A stretch of 64,000 bases of DNA from Propionispora sp. 2/2-37 (GCF_001298735.1 NZ_CYSP01000002.1:271381-335380); one strand, 5' to 3'; positions 24,449 through 33,117 are shown, numbered from the stretch's first letter. Notes: generated by a model from the sequence alone, not told the origin. Numbers and translations are program-made.

Positions 24449-24640
24449 ATTCCAATACCTACTTCGTACTTTTGTCAGGAAACAAAAGTACCAAAAATTC
24501 TAGGCCTGTCTTCCAAAAGACTTGGAAAACCGCCAGCTTACTAAAATCCGTAAACTCGCTTTGTTCAAACAAACGGATTTCTTAACGTAAGCCGGCGGTT
24601 TTCCATCCTTCGGACCGTCTTTTTCCAGAAAGGCCGTCAA
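24449..24640. repeat. Dispersed repeat element, copy B (with 106-bp hairpin insertion)
   Basis: It shares with copy A (5516-5597) the block TACTTTTGTC, the block GAAACAAAAGTACC with AAAAATTCT, and CTTCGGACCGTCTTTTTCC. Between the last two lies an extra segment 24502-24607. That segment folds on itself: GGAAAACCGCCAGCTTAC (24524-24541) pairs with GTAAGCCGGCGGTTTTCC (24587-24604) with one G-T, and AAATCCGT pairs with ACGGATTT inside. Confidence 0.7.
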
Positions 24641-24689
24641 AACAACGCCCCGAGATAATTCAGCAATCATGAATCGAACCTAGCAAGAA

Positions 24690-25568
24690 CTATTGATCCA
24701 ACCGCCCCAAACAGCCGGGAAGCATATCTTCCAAAAGTATATCTACCATTTCTTCCGGGCTGTGCTCCCGGCTGCGGAAAATATCCGTACCACATACCAA
24801 AAAGTCGGCGCCGAGCGCTGCAGCCGCCGCGATGGTTGCCCGCTTGACTCCTCCTTGAATCTGAATGGCCCCGGAAAACTGCCGGCGAAAAAAAGAAATA
24901 TATTCCCGGACCGGTTGGGTGGCCAGCGCTCCCTGAGCGGAGGTTGACCGGGCCGCCGTTTGCTCTGCCTGAAACGTCAGCATCGCCAGTTCCGAGAAAA
25001 ACGGTTTTATCGTGGCATACGTTTTTTTCCTGGGAACTGCGGCGCTGTTTCCCGGTCCGAAAATTTCAAGAACCGGACTGGCGCAGCTTCCCTGCCGCTC
25101 TATCAAGCGGAGGAGACGCCGGTGAACAGCGTCATCCGCCAGGACTTCCAATTGATAACAAATAGCGCACTCTTCCAGTTTGCGATATTGCTCCAGTTGT
25201 TTCAGCGGATCGTTGGTCAGAAAATGGACGTTCAGATAGCCGTCACAGCGTCGTATTTCCCGGTTAAGTTCCGCTAAAAAGTCCGGGTCAAAAACGGCCG
25301 TGTTATCACCGGGCCGGTTATTGCCAAAGCCCGAATAGTCACTGACATTGATATCCACATGAAAGGTTTTGATCTTTTTCTGTTGGAGCAGCTTCCGTAC
25401 CTGAAGAAATACCTCGTCCTGCAGTTGCCGTACCGGAGTCGTATCCAGCCGGCCATCCAGCAGAGTAACCAGTGCCGGGTTAATCCGGACAATTCTCCCG
25501 GCAAGTACATGCTCTGCCGTAACCGGCAGGGGAGACACCGTATAAAAATCCTGAACCTGTTGAACCAT
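24690..25568 (-). CDS. Ribulose-phosphate 3-epimerase-like TIM-barrel protein with altered metal site
   Basis: A TIM-barrel protein distantly similar to Rpe, 292 residues against the usual 215-230. Rpe-like ligand motifs are HVDINVSDYSG (His70, Asp72) and NVHFL (His115). The segment that normally reads VDGGI is IQGGV, so the fourth metal ligand and catalytic Asp is Gln238. ALGADFLVCGTDIF near 252 is the phosphate-binding end. ATG follows GAGGGAG. It is the last gene of the sorbitol/sorbose operon, 30 bases after the SorE-like reductase. It may be an epimerase or aldolase-like enzyme with changed chemistry, or a binding protein. True Rpe is at 42730-43389 and keeps QVDGGI. Confidence 0.7.
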   Translation of the reverse strand: MVQQVQDFYTVSPLPVTAEHVLAGRIVRINPALVTLLDGRLDTTPVRQLQDEVFLQVRKLLQQKKIKTFHVDINVSDYSGFGNNRPGDNTAVFDPDFLAELNREIRRCDGYLNVHFLTNDPLKQLEQYRKLEECAICYQLEVLADDAVHRRLLRLIERQGSCASPVLEIFGPGNSAAVPRKKTYATIKPFFSELAMLTFQAEQTAARSTSAQGALATQPVREYISFFRRQFSGAIQIQGGVKRATIAAAAALGADFLVCGTDIFRSREHSPEEMVDILLEDMLPGCLGRLDQ

Positions 25569-25597
25569 ACCAACAACTCCCTCAAGCGGAATTATCG

Positions 25598-26866
25598 TTA
25601 TTTTTCAATGCCTGGCGCGTGTCGCAGGAGATACTGCTCGGCCTCATAACACCACAAACCGCGATTGGCCTCGACAATGTTTGCCAGTTCACGAAAAAGC
25701 GGATTGTTTTTCCCTAACTCACCCAGTTTCTCAACCGGCGTCAGGTCCAGCTCGATCTGGCTGTAAATCAGCTTCTTTCCCCCGCCGATGGACGGCAGGT
25801 TTAAAATGGTATCCCGCGCACTGTTTAATCCGCCAATGTGAGTGACAATAATTGACGGGTCAATCCTTCTCTCTTCAATCAGGGCCAGCGCGTCGCGCAT
25901 ATCCTCGGGATAGCCGCCACTGGTCCCGACAATATGGTTGGCGGCATAATGGACCTGATAGTAATTCAGTTCGGCTTTAAAATTTTTATCGGTCGGGCCG
26001 GCAAAAAAGTTTAAACAACCGTCCTGCGCCAGCAGGTCACTCCCCAATTCCGCACTTGCCTTTAACGGTGCATACACGAACACATCATCGTACCCCCGGC
26101 CATCTGTCAAATTAAGCAGATACTCTTTCTGATCACCGACATCTTTGGTATTGACATAGCGAAGGGTAATCCCATATTGGGCCGCCTTTGCCACCGGATT
26201 ATATTTTTCAGCCCGGGCCAGTTTCTCCTCACTGGTGCCGGTGACTACCAGCAGTTCCGGTTTCCGGGCGGCCGCCATGGCGTAAGCGACAGCTAAAAAT
26301 CCCATCGGCCCCGAGCCATTTAAGATGATCATATCGCCCCGGTTTTTGATCCCCATCTCATGGGCATAACTGCCTCCCACCGTGTGATAGCTTGCTTTGC
26401 AGGCGGCCACAATGGACGACAGCGGTTCGGCCAGCGAACCCTTGTAATAGGCCTGCCCGTGATAAGGCAGGAGACAATCCTGCAGCATCACTTCATTGGG
26501 AATCACAATATAAGTGGCATTGCCGCCGATATAGCGGTAAGAATACCCCGGGCCAAACGGACTGCCCTGATAATTTAGAGTAGGCTGGATGGCAAATTTC
26601 ATGCCCGGCTGGAACTTTTCCTGCCATTTGGCCCCCACTGCCAGGATTTCACCGCAGAATTCATGGCCGACAATGACCGGATGCTGCGCTATATCATCAG
26701 GAACCCGCCGGTGTTCACTGCCCTGCAAAACCGTTTTATAGGTCGACATGCACACTCCGTCGGTGATCACTTTCGCCAGAATCTCATTTTCCTGCATAGC
26801 GGGCAGTGCAAACTTTTCCAGCCGCAAATCCTGTTTCCCGTACATACGTAATGCCCTGGTATCCAC
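25598..26866 (-). CDS. sorE: Zinc-type dehydrogenase, L-sorbose-1-phosphate reductase (SorE) type
   Basis: NAD(P)-dependent medium-chain dehydrogenase of 422 residues, expected to convert L-sorbose-1-phosphate and D-glucitol-6-phosphate. It begins TRALRMYGKQDLRLEKFALP, has GVCMSTYKT in place of the usual CGSD zinc segment, GHEFCGE near 75, and a nucleotide site LNGSGPMGFLAVAYA near 185. The four-Cys structural zinc lobe is absent, as in SorE-like proteins. GTG at 26866 is preferred because AAGGAG is 11 bases upstream; a GTG at 26878 overlaps the ribosome site. The gene follows the glucitol PTS genes, so sorbose may enter through the same or a related transporter. Confidence 0.82.
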   Translation of the reverse strand: MDTRALRMYGKQDLRLEKFALPAMQENEILAKVITDGVCMSTYKTVLQGSEHRRVPDDIAQHPVIVGHEFCGEILAVGAKWQEKFQPGMKFAIQPTLNYQGSPFGPGYSYRYIGGNATYIVIPNEVMLQDCLLPYHGQAYYKGSLAEPLSSIVAACKASYHTVGGSYAHEMGIKNRGDMIILNGSGPMGFLAVAYAMAAARKPELLVVTGTSEEKLARAEKYNPVAKAAQYGITLRYVNTKDVGDQKEYLLNLTDGRGYDDVFVYAPLKASAELGSDLLAQDGCLNFFAGPTDKNFKAELNYYQVHYAANHIVGTSGGYPEDMRDALALIEERRIDPSIIVTHIGGLNSARDTILNLPSIGGGKKLIYSQIELDLTPVEKLGELGKNNPLFRELANIVEANRGLWCYEAEQYLLRHAPGIEK

Positions 26867-27045
26867 TAAACCGTTCACTCCTTACAGACCGCCATTGGAG
26901 TTCACTGCCAGGTATCGCCCAGCATCAATAGTCAGCCTTCTGGTATTTTTCTTCCATTCCACACCACCAGCATAAGGGTATGTGACGGCCTTGTCAAGGC
27001 ATGCCTCGTTTGCAAAAACACACTTTCGAAAAAGCTTCTCTTCTG

Positions 27046-27408
27046 TCAGCTTCTGAAGATAGCTATCTCATCACCGATTTCAATTTCCGGCATAACTTTG
27101 TCTTCAAGATAAATGCTGCCCCCCAGCCCTTCCTTCGCACCATTAAACCGCAGGGTTATATGCCCCAGGTTGCTAAGATTGGCCTCCACTTCATCCCCTA
27201 CATACAGAATGGCATACTCCTGATTACCTATCCGCAGGATATCGCCCGCCCGTACGGCCTGCAGCACCTGGTTGCCGCTGTGTAAAATGCAGTAGTCGGC
27301 TAATTCTTCCGGAGCGTTGTCCTTAAACAAAATAATCATCTTTTCACCTAAAAATGCAGTGGCCGAATTGCCAATATTGGTTACCCGGGTTTGATAAATC
27401 AGTTTCAT
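27046..27408 (-). CDS. srlB: PTS glucitol/sorbitol-specific IIA
   Basis: EIIA-Gut protein of 120 residues that passes phosphate from HPr to IIB. The phosphorylated residue is His43 in CILHSGN, the position known for this family. The C-terminal block LGHITLRFNGA is typical. ATG follows GGGAGG. It lies downstream of the IIBC gene but after a strong terminator-like hairpin (27430-27467), so its level relative to IIBC may be set by partial termination. About 180 bases with no other gene separate it from sorE. Confidence 0.93.
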   Translation of the reverse strand: MKLIYQTRVTNIGNSATAFLGEKMIILFKDNAPEELADYCILHSGNQVLQAVRAGDILRIGNQEYAILYVGDEVEANLSNLGHITLRFNGAKEGLGGSIYLEDKVMPEIEIGDEIAIFRS

Positions 27409-27429
27409 TCTACGACCTCCCTAGTTAGT

Positions 27430-27467
27430 AAAAAGGCAATGCAAGCAGCAGCACTGCTTGCATTGCC
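27430..27467 (-). terminator. Terminator inside the sorbitol operon, between srlE and srlB
   Basis: GGCAATGCAAGCAG (27435-27448) pairs perfectly with CTGCTTGCATTGCC (27454-27467), and TTTTTAC follows on the minus strand. It comes right after the IIBC stop and before IIA. Confidence 0.85.
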
Positions 27468-27477
27468 CTAGCGGATT

Positions 27478-28464
27478 TTAGTTGGAATAAAGACCAAAGC
27501 TTGCCAGCCAGGCAACCAGTACCGTTGTCGGCCCGGTAATAAAACGGGAATACAATACGGCAGGAACACCGACTTCTACCGTTTCCGCTTCGGCTTCCGC
27601 CAGTCCCAGACCTACCGGGATAAAGTCACAGGCAGCCTGGGAGTTGATGGCAAATAATGCCGGCAATGCCAGATGAGGCGGAATGCTCCCCCTGCCGATT
27701 TCCACCCCCACCAGCACGCCGATAACCTGGGCAATAACGGCGCCTGGTCCTAAAAACGGGGACAATACCGGAAACGAGCATATTGCCGATATGATTAAGA
27801 GTCCCTGAATCGTTCCGGCCAGCGGGGTTAGCATGTTAGCAAACACATCACCCACACCGGTGCTTAACACCAAACCGATCAACATGCAGACAAAGGCCAT
27901 AAACGGCAAAATCGTTCTCATAACGGTGTCCACGGTATCACGCCCTGCCTGATAAAAAACACCAACTACCGAACCCATGAATTTGCCGACTTTAGCCATA
28001 AAACCGCCGCTTTGCTGGCTGATTTTCTTGGAGGTATCATATTTAGGCTGTTTGGCGGTGACGGCTTCATAAACCGGCGCCGGCGCCCCTTCGCCGCTCA
28101 GCTGCACATTCGCTTCCTTCACATCCGATACATAAATATCGGCTTTTATGTGTTCCGCCAGCGGGCCACTTGGTCCGGAAGGCATTAAGTTAACCGTGGG
28201 AATACGTTTTTGCGGGTAAATACCGCAGCGCAGAGTCCCCCCGCAGTCAATAACGACGCAGGCAATTTCCTCATCGGGAACCTTGGTTTTAAAACCGTCC
28301 ACCAGGGTGCAGCCGGAAAGTTCGGCAATCCGTTCGGCTACCGGCGACATAACACCTCCGGTAACATTTACCACTTTATTTCTCACTTCATTCGGGGTTA
28401 TGACCAGAGGACCTCCAAAGCCGCCCCGTCCGGCCGTAATGGTAATAGAATGATAATTTGCCAT
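27478..28464 (-). CDS. srlE: PTS glucitol/sorbitol-specific IIBC
   Basis: Fused IIB and membrane IIC1 domains, 328 residues. The IIB half (1-150) starts [17 protein letters not shown] and holds the active-site Cys segment [14 protein letters not shown] (Cys74 and Cys80). The C-terminal half has four to five membrane helices with the family block [19 protein letters not shown], ending [15 protein letters not shown] follows GGGAG. It starts 16 bases after the IIC2 gene. With IIC2 and IIA it forms the complete glucitol transporter. Confidence 0.95.
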   Translation of the reverse strand: MANYHSITITAGRGGFGGPLVITPNEVRNKVVNVTGGVMSPVAERIAELSGCTLVDGFKTKVPDEEIACVVIDCGGTLRCGIYPQKRIPTVNLMPSGPSGPLAEHIKADIYVSDVKEANVQLSGEGAPAPVYEAVTAKQPKYDTSKKISQQSGGFMAKVGKFMGSVVGVFYQAGRDTVDTVMRTILPFMAFVCMLIGLVLSTGVGDVFANMLTPLAGTIQGLLIISAICSFPVLSPFLGPGAVIAQVIGVLVGVEIGRGSIPPHLALPALFAINSQAACDFIPVGLGLAEAEAETVEVGVPAVLYSRFITGPTTVLVAWLASFGLYSN

Positions 28465-28479
28465 CTTTTCTGCTCCCTT

Positions 28480-29046
28480 CTACGCATTTATGCTTGACTG
28501 TGTCGTACTGACTTCGCTTTTCAGCCGGATTCCCTGCTGTTTTTCCACATAAGCCGTGGTAAAGTCGGTAATCCAGCCGCGGAAGAAGTTGGTAACCACA
28601 CCTACAAGAAAGTAGCGGACAGCCAAATCAACGGTAGGCAGCCCCAGCTGCGTGATTCCGGCGGCAATCCCCAGGAATACGAACAGCTCGCCCGGATTTA
28701 CATGCGGAAATAAGCCGTTTAACGTATGGCAGGAAAAAGATCCTGCCGCATAATAGCTTGGTTTGTACTTTTCCGGCATAAACTTGCCAAGCGACAAGGT
28801 CATCGGGTTACAAAAGAAGAAGGTTCCCACTACCGGCAGTATCAAATAACGGGATATGGGATTGCCGGCACTCTTATAGGCAAAGCGTTCCACCTTTTCC
28901 TGTCCGACAAACCGTATCAACGCGTTCATGGCCACCAACAGCATAATTAACTTAGGAACAATACCAGTAAACATACCGACAAACGTCTTCGCTCCCGTCT
29001 CAAATACCCCATTGAAAGCGGTTGCAAACCAGATTAGAGTATCCAT
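28480..29046 (-). CDS. srlA: PTS glucitol/sorbitol-specific IIC2
   Basis: Integral membrane protein of 188 residues, the second half of the glucitol permease. Family blocks are visible: [27 protein letters not shown] in the first helices, and [19 protein letters not shown] with [17 protein letters not shown] in the middle. GAGAGG precedes the ATG. It lies between gutM and srlE in the usual order. Confidence 0.95.
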   Translation of the reverse strand: MDTLIWFATAFNGVFETGAKTFVGMFTGIVPKLIMLLVAMNALIRFVGQEKVERFAYKSAGNPISRYLILPVVGTFFFCNPMTLSLGKFMPEKYKPSYYAAGSFSCHTLNGLFPHVNPGELFVFLGIAAGITQLGLPTVDLAVRYFLVGVVTNFFRGWITDFTTAYVEKQQGIRLKSEVSTTQSSINA

Positions 29047-29119
29047 TTCTTTTTCCTCTCTTTCTTATTGAATATAAAAGTTCTGTTAGACCGGTACCTT
29101 GACCGGAATTTTCAATCCG

Positions 29120-29542
29120 TCAAGGTAATAGGGCACCTGTCTTTGCCGGTATCACCTCCATGGTCGTATTTGCCTGAATAAACGCCCGGTAGTTATCTAC
29201 CGCGTTTAAAACAGCCCTGGTCGTTTGCCTGTCCAGTCTGATGTATTCACAAATGGTTTCGTCTATCTTGTTTAACTGATTGCCCTGTAAGGCAGGGAAG
29301 GGGTGAAAACGGGCAAAGCTGGAAACTCCGGACATTCGCTCCCCTGTCAGAATCGTACCGTTGGCATCAATGCAGAAAAGCACCACCACGCCGGCTACCA
29401 TCCGGCCTTTCGAGCGGCCGGCCACAACCCTTCCGCGCTGCCGCAGCGCCTTAAAGCGGCCGTTGAAGTTTCGCATTTGAAAAAAGCCCAGCACACCTTG
29501 CAGTCCCCAGAGTCCGGCAGCCAGCAACAGCATTTCCCACAT
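29120..29542 (-). CDS. srlM: Glucitol operon activator-type membrane protein (GutM)
   Basis: A 140-residue protein with one N-terminal membrane helix (MWEMLLLAAGLWGLQGVLGF) and a cytoplasmic domain with RFKALRQRGRVVAGRSKG, typical of GutM/SrlM, which modulates expression of the glucitol operon. GGAAGGGGGG precedes the ATG. It lies between sorbitol-6-phosphate dehydrogenase and IIC2. In enteric bacteria it works with the repressor GutR; here the main regulator is of the SorC family. Confidence 0.88.
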   Translation of the reverse strand: MWEMLLLAAGLWGLQGVLGFFQMRNFNGRFKALRQRGRVVAGRSKGRMVAGVVVLFCIDANGTILTGERMSGVSSFARFHPFPALQGNQLNKIDETICEYIRLDRQTTRAVLNAVDNYRAFIQANTTMEVIPAKTGALLP

Positions 29543-29574
29543 ACAAATCCCCCCTTCCTATACTTACCTGATAT

Positions 29575-30348
29575 TTAATGCATGACCTGGCCGCCGGTGA
29601 TGTTAACGGCCTGGCCGGTAAGATAACTGGCCTGATCGGACGAATAAAAAGCCACGGCATTGGCTACGTCCTCTACCTGACAGCCCCGTTTCAGCGGCAC
29701 TTTTTCGATATATACCTTCTTAACCTCGGATTCCGGTATGCCCAGCTTGACGGCATATTGCGGGATCAGGCTTTCAAACATTTCCGAATCCAGCATATTG
29801 CCCAGCATCATCGAATTGACGCGGATATTGTGTTCGGCCAAATCCAGAGCCAGGCTCTGCGTCAGGCCGACAACACCGAATTTAGCGGCGGAATAGCCGG
29901 GATTGAATTTACTGCCGACTTTACCGGTCTTGGAATTAATGACAATAATGGAACCCGGACCGCCCTGCTTTATCATTTGCTTAGCGACTTCACGGGCACA
30001 AAGGAAATACCCCGTTAAGTTTACATCCAGTAAAAACTGGAAGGTTTTTAATTCAAACTCCGTAATTTTTGCACTAATGGTAGCGCCCACATTGTATATC
30101 AGAGAATCAATCCTGCCAAATTCCCGGACGACCGCTGCAACCAGTTCCCGGACATCCTTTTCCACGCAGACATCCACTGTAAAGGCCATCGCCCTGCTGC
30201 CGGCGGCCGAAATATCCGCCGCCACCTTCCTGGCATTTTCCCCTACCAGGTCGGCAACCGCAACTTCGTAGCCCTCTCGTGCCATACGCTTGCTTAAATG
30301 TGCGCCTAGTCCTCTGCCGCCGCCAATAACCAAAGCTATTTTTGCCAT
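29575..30348 (-). CDS. srlD: Sorbitol-6-phosphate 2-dehydrogenase
   Basis: Short-chain dehydrogenase of 257 residues that oxidises D-glucitol-6-phosphate to fructose-6-phosphate with NAD. Visible motifs are the nucleotide site GGGRGLGAHL near 8, NVGA near 88, the catalytic Tyr-x-x-x-Lys in GYSAAKFGVVGL near 155 and a C-terminal SYLTGQAVNITGGQVM. The start at 30348 follows AGGAGG; an upstream in-frame ATG at 30420 is rejected. It precedes gutM and the glucitol PTS genes. Confidence 0.93.
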   Translation of the reverse strand: MAKIALVIGGGRGLGAHLSKRMAREGYEVAVADLVGENARKVAADISAAGSRAMAFTVDVCVEKDVRELVAAVVREFGRIDSLIYNVGATISAKITEFELKTFQFLLDVNLTGYFLCAREVAKQMIKQGGPGSIIVINSKTGKVGSKFNPGYSAAKFGVVGLTQSLALDLAEHNIRVNSMMLGNMLDSEMFESLIPQYAVKLGIPESEVKKVYIEKVPLKRGCQVEDVANAVAFYSSDQASYLTGQAVNITGGQVMH

Positions 30349-30438
30349 GTTCATTACCTCCTGAGATACATTAAAATTATTGCTTATGGAATACGATTTG
30401 CCAGGATAAGAAAAAGCCATGGTATAAGCAATCAGTGC

Positions 30439-30615
30439 TTAGCCCATGGCTCTTACATGCTGACGAAAAGTATTGTCATACGTTTTGTTATCATCCGCTA
30501 CTTTTTCAATCCGGATTAAAAACTGTTCCTGCTTTCCCTTGATCATAACTTCCTTATATGCAAATAAGCTGTAAATCTTATCTCCTGGCTGCAGAGTCTT
30601 CATTTCATTTGCCAA
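30439..30615 (-). CDS. Small protein between the SorC regulator and srlD
   Basis: Unrecognised protein of 58 residues with charged, soluble character (LQPGDKIYSLFAYKEVMIKG, then LIRIEKVADDNKTYDN). The TTG at 30615 is chosen because AGGAGGG lies six bases before it; the frame is open to 30672 but has no ribosome site there. It lies 46 bases after the regulator and 90 before srlD, on the same strand, so it belongs to the sorbitol transcript. It may be a small accessory or regulatory partner. Confidence 0.6.
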   Translation of the reverse strand: MANEMKTLQPGDKIYSLFAYKEVMIKGKQEQFLIRIEKVADDNKTYDNTFRQHVRAMG

Positions 30616-30661
30616 ATCCAACCCTCCTAAACCATGTTTATTTAGAATGAAACACCCGCAA

Positions 30662-31606
30662 TTACCTGTCATCCCCCTGCCTTTCGTTTTTAAAATCCAA
30701 CAACAGCTTTGCGGTTAGTTCATCCGTGATCAATACATTAATAAACTTTCCTTTCAAGGCCCCGTAAATAGCCGGCACCTTTTCCGGCGAAGCGGCCACT
30801 CCGATAGAATAATTCACTCTTTTAATGGTATCGGGATGAATGGCGATGGTCCGGTCGGTTAAGACGGTATCCACCACATTGCCATGCACATCATAGAACC
30901 AGGAGCAAACATCACCGACAACTCCTGCCTCCTGTAACGCATCGGCATATTCCCTGCCCAGCGCGCCCATCCAAACCAGATTGGAAGACTTAAGCGGTGT
31001 TCCCACCCCAACAACAGCAATGCTGACTTGCTCCCACATGGTAATCACCTTGCGGCAATTATCATCCCGGATCATAATGTTCCTGGCTTCCGCGGACCCG
31101 GCTATCGCCGGCGCATATAGGTAATGGCTTTTGGCTTTAAAGGCATTGGCCACCTTATAGGTTATTGTATTGACATGAAAATCACTGTCAACATTTCCCG
31201 GTCCGCCAACCAGCGGAATCATTTCCACATTCAGTTTTTCGCAGGGCTCCATAGCCGCGGCATTAGCGATCGAAGCCATGGTCTCCCCCCAGGCAAAGCC
31301 AACCACGTCACCGTCATGAATGATCCGTTTTAAAAACCGGATACCGGCTTTTCCCAAATCTGCCGCGGAAGAAATGATATAAACTTCCTTCAGATCAAAC
31401 TTCTCTTCCAGTTTGGCTTCCAACTCTTCGAACTCATCATTTACGACCGATATCTGGACCAGCCCGGCCAGCATGGCTTTTTTTAAATATTTACTGACCG
31501 TGGTACGGTTAATGCCCAGTTTAGCGGCGATTTCATTCTGATTTTTATTTTCCAGGTAATACATGCGTGCGACTTTTATTAACAAACGTTTATCTACAGC
31601 CAACAT
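30662..31606 (-). CDS. sorC: SorC/DeoR-family sugar-binding transcriptional regulator
   Basis: Controls the sorbitol/sorbose operon in response to a phosphorylated sugar. The 314-residue protein has an N-terminal helix-turn-helix (NQNEIAAKLGINRTTVSKYLKKA, about 22-45) and a C-terminal phosphosugar-binding domain (GFAWGETMASIANA near 115, AVVGVGTP near 200, GVVGDVCSWFYD near 240). The ATG at 31606 has AGGATGG upstream; 31636 has none. The gene is first in the operon. A perfect 7-bp dyad lies just upstream, between the promoter and the start, a likely operator for itself. Confidence 0.9.
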   Translation of the reverse strand: MLAVDKRLLIKVARMYYLENKNQNEIAAKLGINRTTVSKYLKKAMLAGLVQISVVNDEFEELEAKLEEKFDLKEVYIISSAADLGKAGIRFLKRIIHDGDVVGFAWGETMASIANAAAMEPCEKLNVEMIPLVGGPGNVDSDFHVNTITYKVANAFKAKSHYLYAPAIAGSAEARNIMIRDDNCRKVITMWEQVSIAVVGVGTPLKSSNLVWMGALGREYADALQEAGVVGDVCSWFYDVHGNVVDTVLTDRTIAIHPDTIKRVNYSIGVAASPEKVPAIYGALKGKFINVLITDELTAKLLLDFKNERQGDDR

Positions 31607-31640
31607 ACGATAACCATCCTGTGCCGAATTTGTCATTCAT

Positions 31641-31656
31641 CGTCACATTTGTGACG
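31641..31656. promoter_or_regulatory. Operator-like dyad of the sorbitol operon
   Basis: CGTCACATTTGTGACG has perfect 7-base arms CGTCACA / TGTGACG with a TT centre. It lies about 20-35 bases downstream of the expected transcription start and is a likely SorC binding site. Confidence 0.6.
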
Positions 31657-31683
31657 GTACGTAACTTTTGTTGCTTCGTCTTT

Positions 31684-31712
31684 ATCGTAATATATTTTTT
31701 AGAAAATTGCAA
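31684..31712 (-). promoter_or_regulatory. Promoter of the sorbitol operon
   Basis: TTGCAA (31707-31712) and TACGAT (31684-31689) on the minus strand are 17 bases apart, in an AT-rich stretch. Confidence 0.55.
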
Positions 31713-31767
31713 TATATAAAATCAAAATTTTTTAGCTTATTTTAATAACATGGCCATATATTCTGAC

Positions 31768-31817
31768 AAAAAAAAGACTCATGTGCTACAGTACCAAGAC
31801 CGAGCCGTGAATCTTTT
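31768..31817 (-). terminator. Terminator after cblS
   Basis: AAAAGATTCACG-type and CATGAGTCTTTT-type arms form an imperfect hairpin ending in T8 on the minus strand, just past the cblS stop. It ends the ethanolamine/cobalamin cluster. Confidence 0.65.
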
Positions 31818-31828
31818 TTATAAAGGCC

Positions 31829-32566
31829 TTATTGTCGGTTAACCAGTTCGCCAATCACTTCCGTTTCGTTAAGCCGGGGCAGCTGTTCCAGAAAGCACTT
31901 CTTGACCACGGCCAGAACGACCGTACTGGGACCGGCCGATTTCTGCATATCCACCGCAATCTTCTTGGCCGGCACAAAAGTCAGCCCGTTAAGGGCAGCC
32001 AACTGCCGTATTTCCGCCAGAATGCCCTGTGATCCTACCGGTAAAAGCTCATAAACGTTTTTCAGTCCTGCCAACCGGGTTACTGTTGCATAATCAATCA
32101 GCCGTGCCTGCAGGACCTCCTGTCCGACCCTGGGCTTTCCTATGGCCAGCACCGCTGCCCCGTCCCGGCAGGTGTTCACCTTTAAGCGGGAACTTTCGGC
32201 CAGGCCGACTGCCGTAATGCCCAGTCCGGTAGCAATCGTCGGGAAATTTTCTTCCGTGCTGCCAGTCAGCACAACCTGGTCAATACCGGCTAAAGCCAGT
32301 TCCTCTTCAATACCCTGTATAATCCCTTTTCCCGTCGGTTCCATCTCATTACAAACGGCATTGGCCAGACAGACGACTTCCGCTCCCGCGCAGAGAATCT
32401 CCAGCAGAACCACTCTCGCCGTATATTTTCCGGTAACGACGGGGGAAACCTTGAGTGTGTCGCCGTCTTTTAAGCCGGCGCCGCCACAGCTGTCGCAGGC
32501 AATCACCATGGTTTTCCCTTGTCCGATATCCACCAGGGTCAGGTCTCTTACCTTTCGTATCTTCAT
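31829..32566 (-). CDS. cblS: Alpha-ribazole kinase (AIR-synthase-like)
   Basis: Expected to phosphorylate salvaged alpha-ribazole to alpha-ribazole-phosphate for the lower ligand of cobalamin. The 245-residue protein has the ATP-binding PurM fold: MVIACDSCGGAGLKDGD near 20, VLLEILCAGAEVVCLANA near 53, TGSTEENFPT near 100 and GKPRVGQEV near 140. ATG follows GAGGA. It starts 10 bases after the alpha-ribazole transporter gene, the known CblT-CblS pair of Firmicutes. It lies next to the AdoCbl-dependent ethanolamine lyase, which explains the need for cobalamin salvage. Confidence 0.85.
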   Translation of the reverse strand: MKIRKVRDLTLVDIGQGKTMVIACDSCGGAGLKDGDTLKVSPVVTGKYTARVVLLEILCAGAEVVCLANAVCNEMEPTGKGIIQGIEEELALAGIDQVVLTGSTEENFPTIATGLGITAVGLAESSRLKVNTCRDGAAVLAIGKPRVGQEVLQARLIDYATVTRLAGLKNVYELLPVGSQGILAEIRQLAALNGLTFVPAKKIAVDMQKSAGPSTVVLAVVKKCFLEQLPRLNETEVIGELVNRQ

Positions 32567-32576
32567 CGCTTGTCCT

Positions 32577-33080
32577 CTATCTGTGTTGTAAGTGTTTTGA
32601 TAAAATCCGGTACAATAAAAAAGCCAGAACGATATTTAGCAAGGCTGCTCCGGTCAAAACCGGCAGCAAGGCCAGCATACCGCTCCGCCCCATTGCCGGC
32701 AAAAGCCAGGGAGCCAGCAGCAGCAAGGCCAGCGGGCCGTTAACCGCCGTACCGGCCATCATTGCCAGGAGCCGTGCCGTATAGGCATTTCCCTGTCGTG
32801 CACTTATGTGCCGGTAGATCAGGCCAAACACCGCCATAGCCGCTGCCATATCGGCCATAATCAGCAAATGAACAGGCAATGACAAAGGAAATCCCGACAA
32901 CAGAGCGGTAAAAAAGTGTCCGGCGGCACCGATGAAGGCACCTTCAACCGGTCCTAACAGCAGTGCGCCCAAAAAGCCCGGCATGGAATCAAAAGCAATG
33001 GTTCCCATAATCTTCAGATTGGCACCTATATAGCTTACCGCAACAAACAAGGCAAGCAAAACCAGTCGTTTGGTATTCAC
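32577..33080 (-). CDS. cblT: Alpha-ribazole ECF transporter substrate-binding component
   Basis: Membrane S-component, about five to six helices in 167 residues, that takes up alpha-ribazole. The central block DSMPGFLGALLLGPVEGAFIGAAGHFFTALLSG is the S-component signature of this group. GTG at 33080 follows GGGGGAG; a longer frame from 33098 lacks a ribosome site. It lies directly before cblS. A TATAAT / TTGATT promoter overlaps the end of eutC, so the pair can be transcribed apart from the lyase. Confidence 0.85.
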   Translation of the reverse strand: MNTKRLVLLALFVAVSYIGANLKIMGTIAFDSMPGFLGALLLGPVEGAFIGAAGHFFTALLSGFPLSLPVHLLIMADMAAAMAVFGLIYRHISARQGNAYTARLLAMMAGTAVNGPLALLLLAPWLLPAMGRSGMLALLPVLTGAALLNIVLAFLLYRILSKHLQHR

Positions 33081-33117
33081 TAGTCTCCCCCACAACAAAA
33101 CAAGCTCTACATATTAG

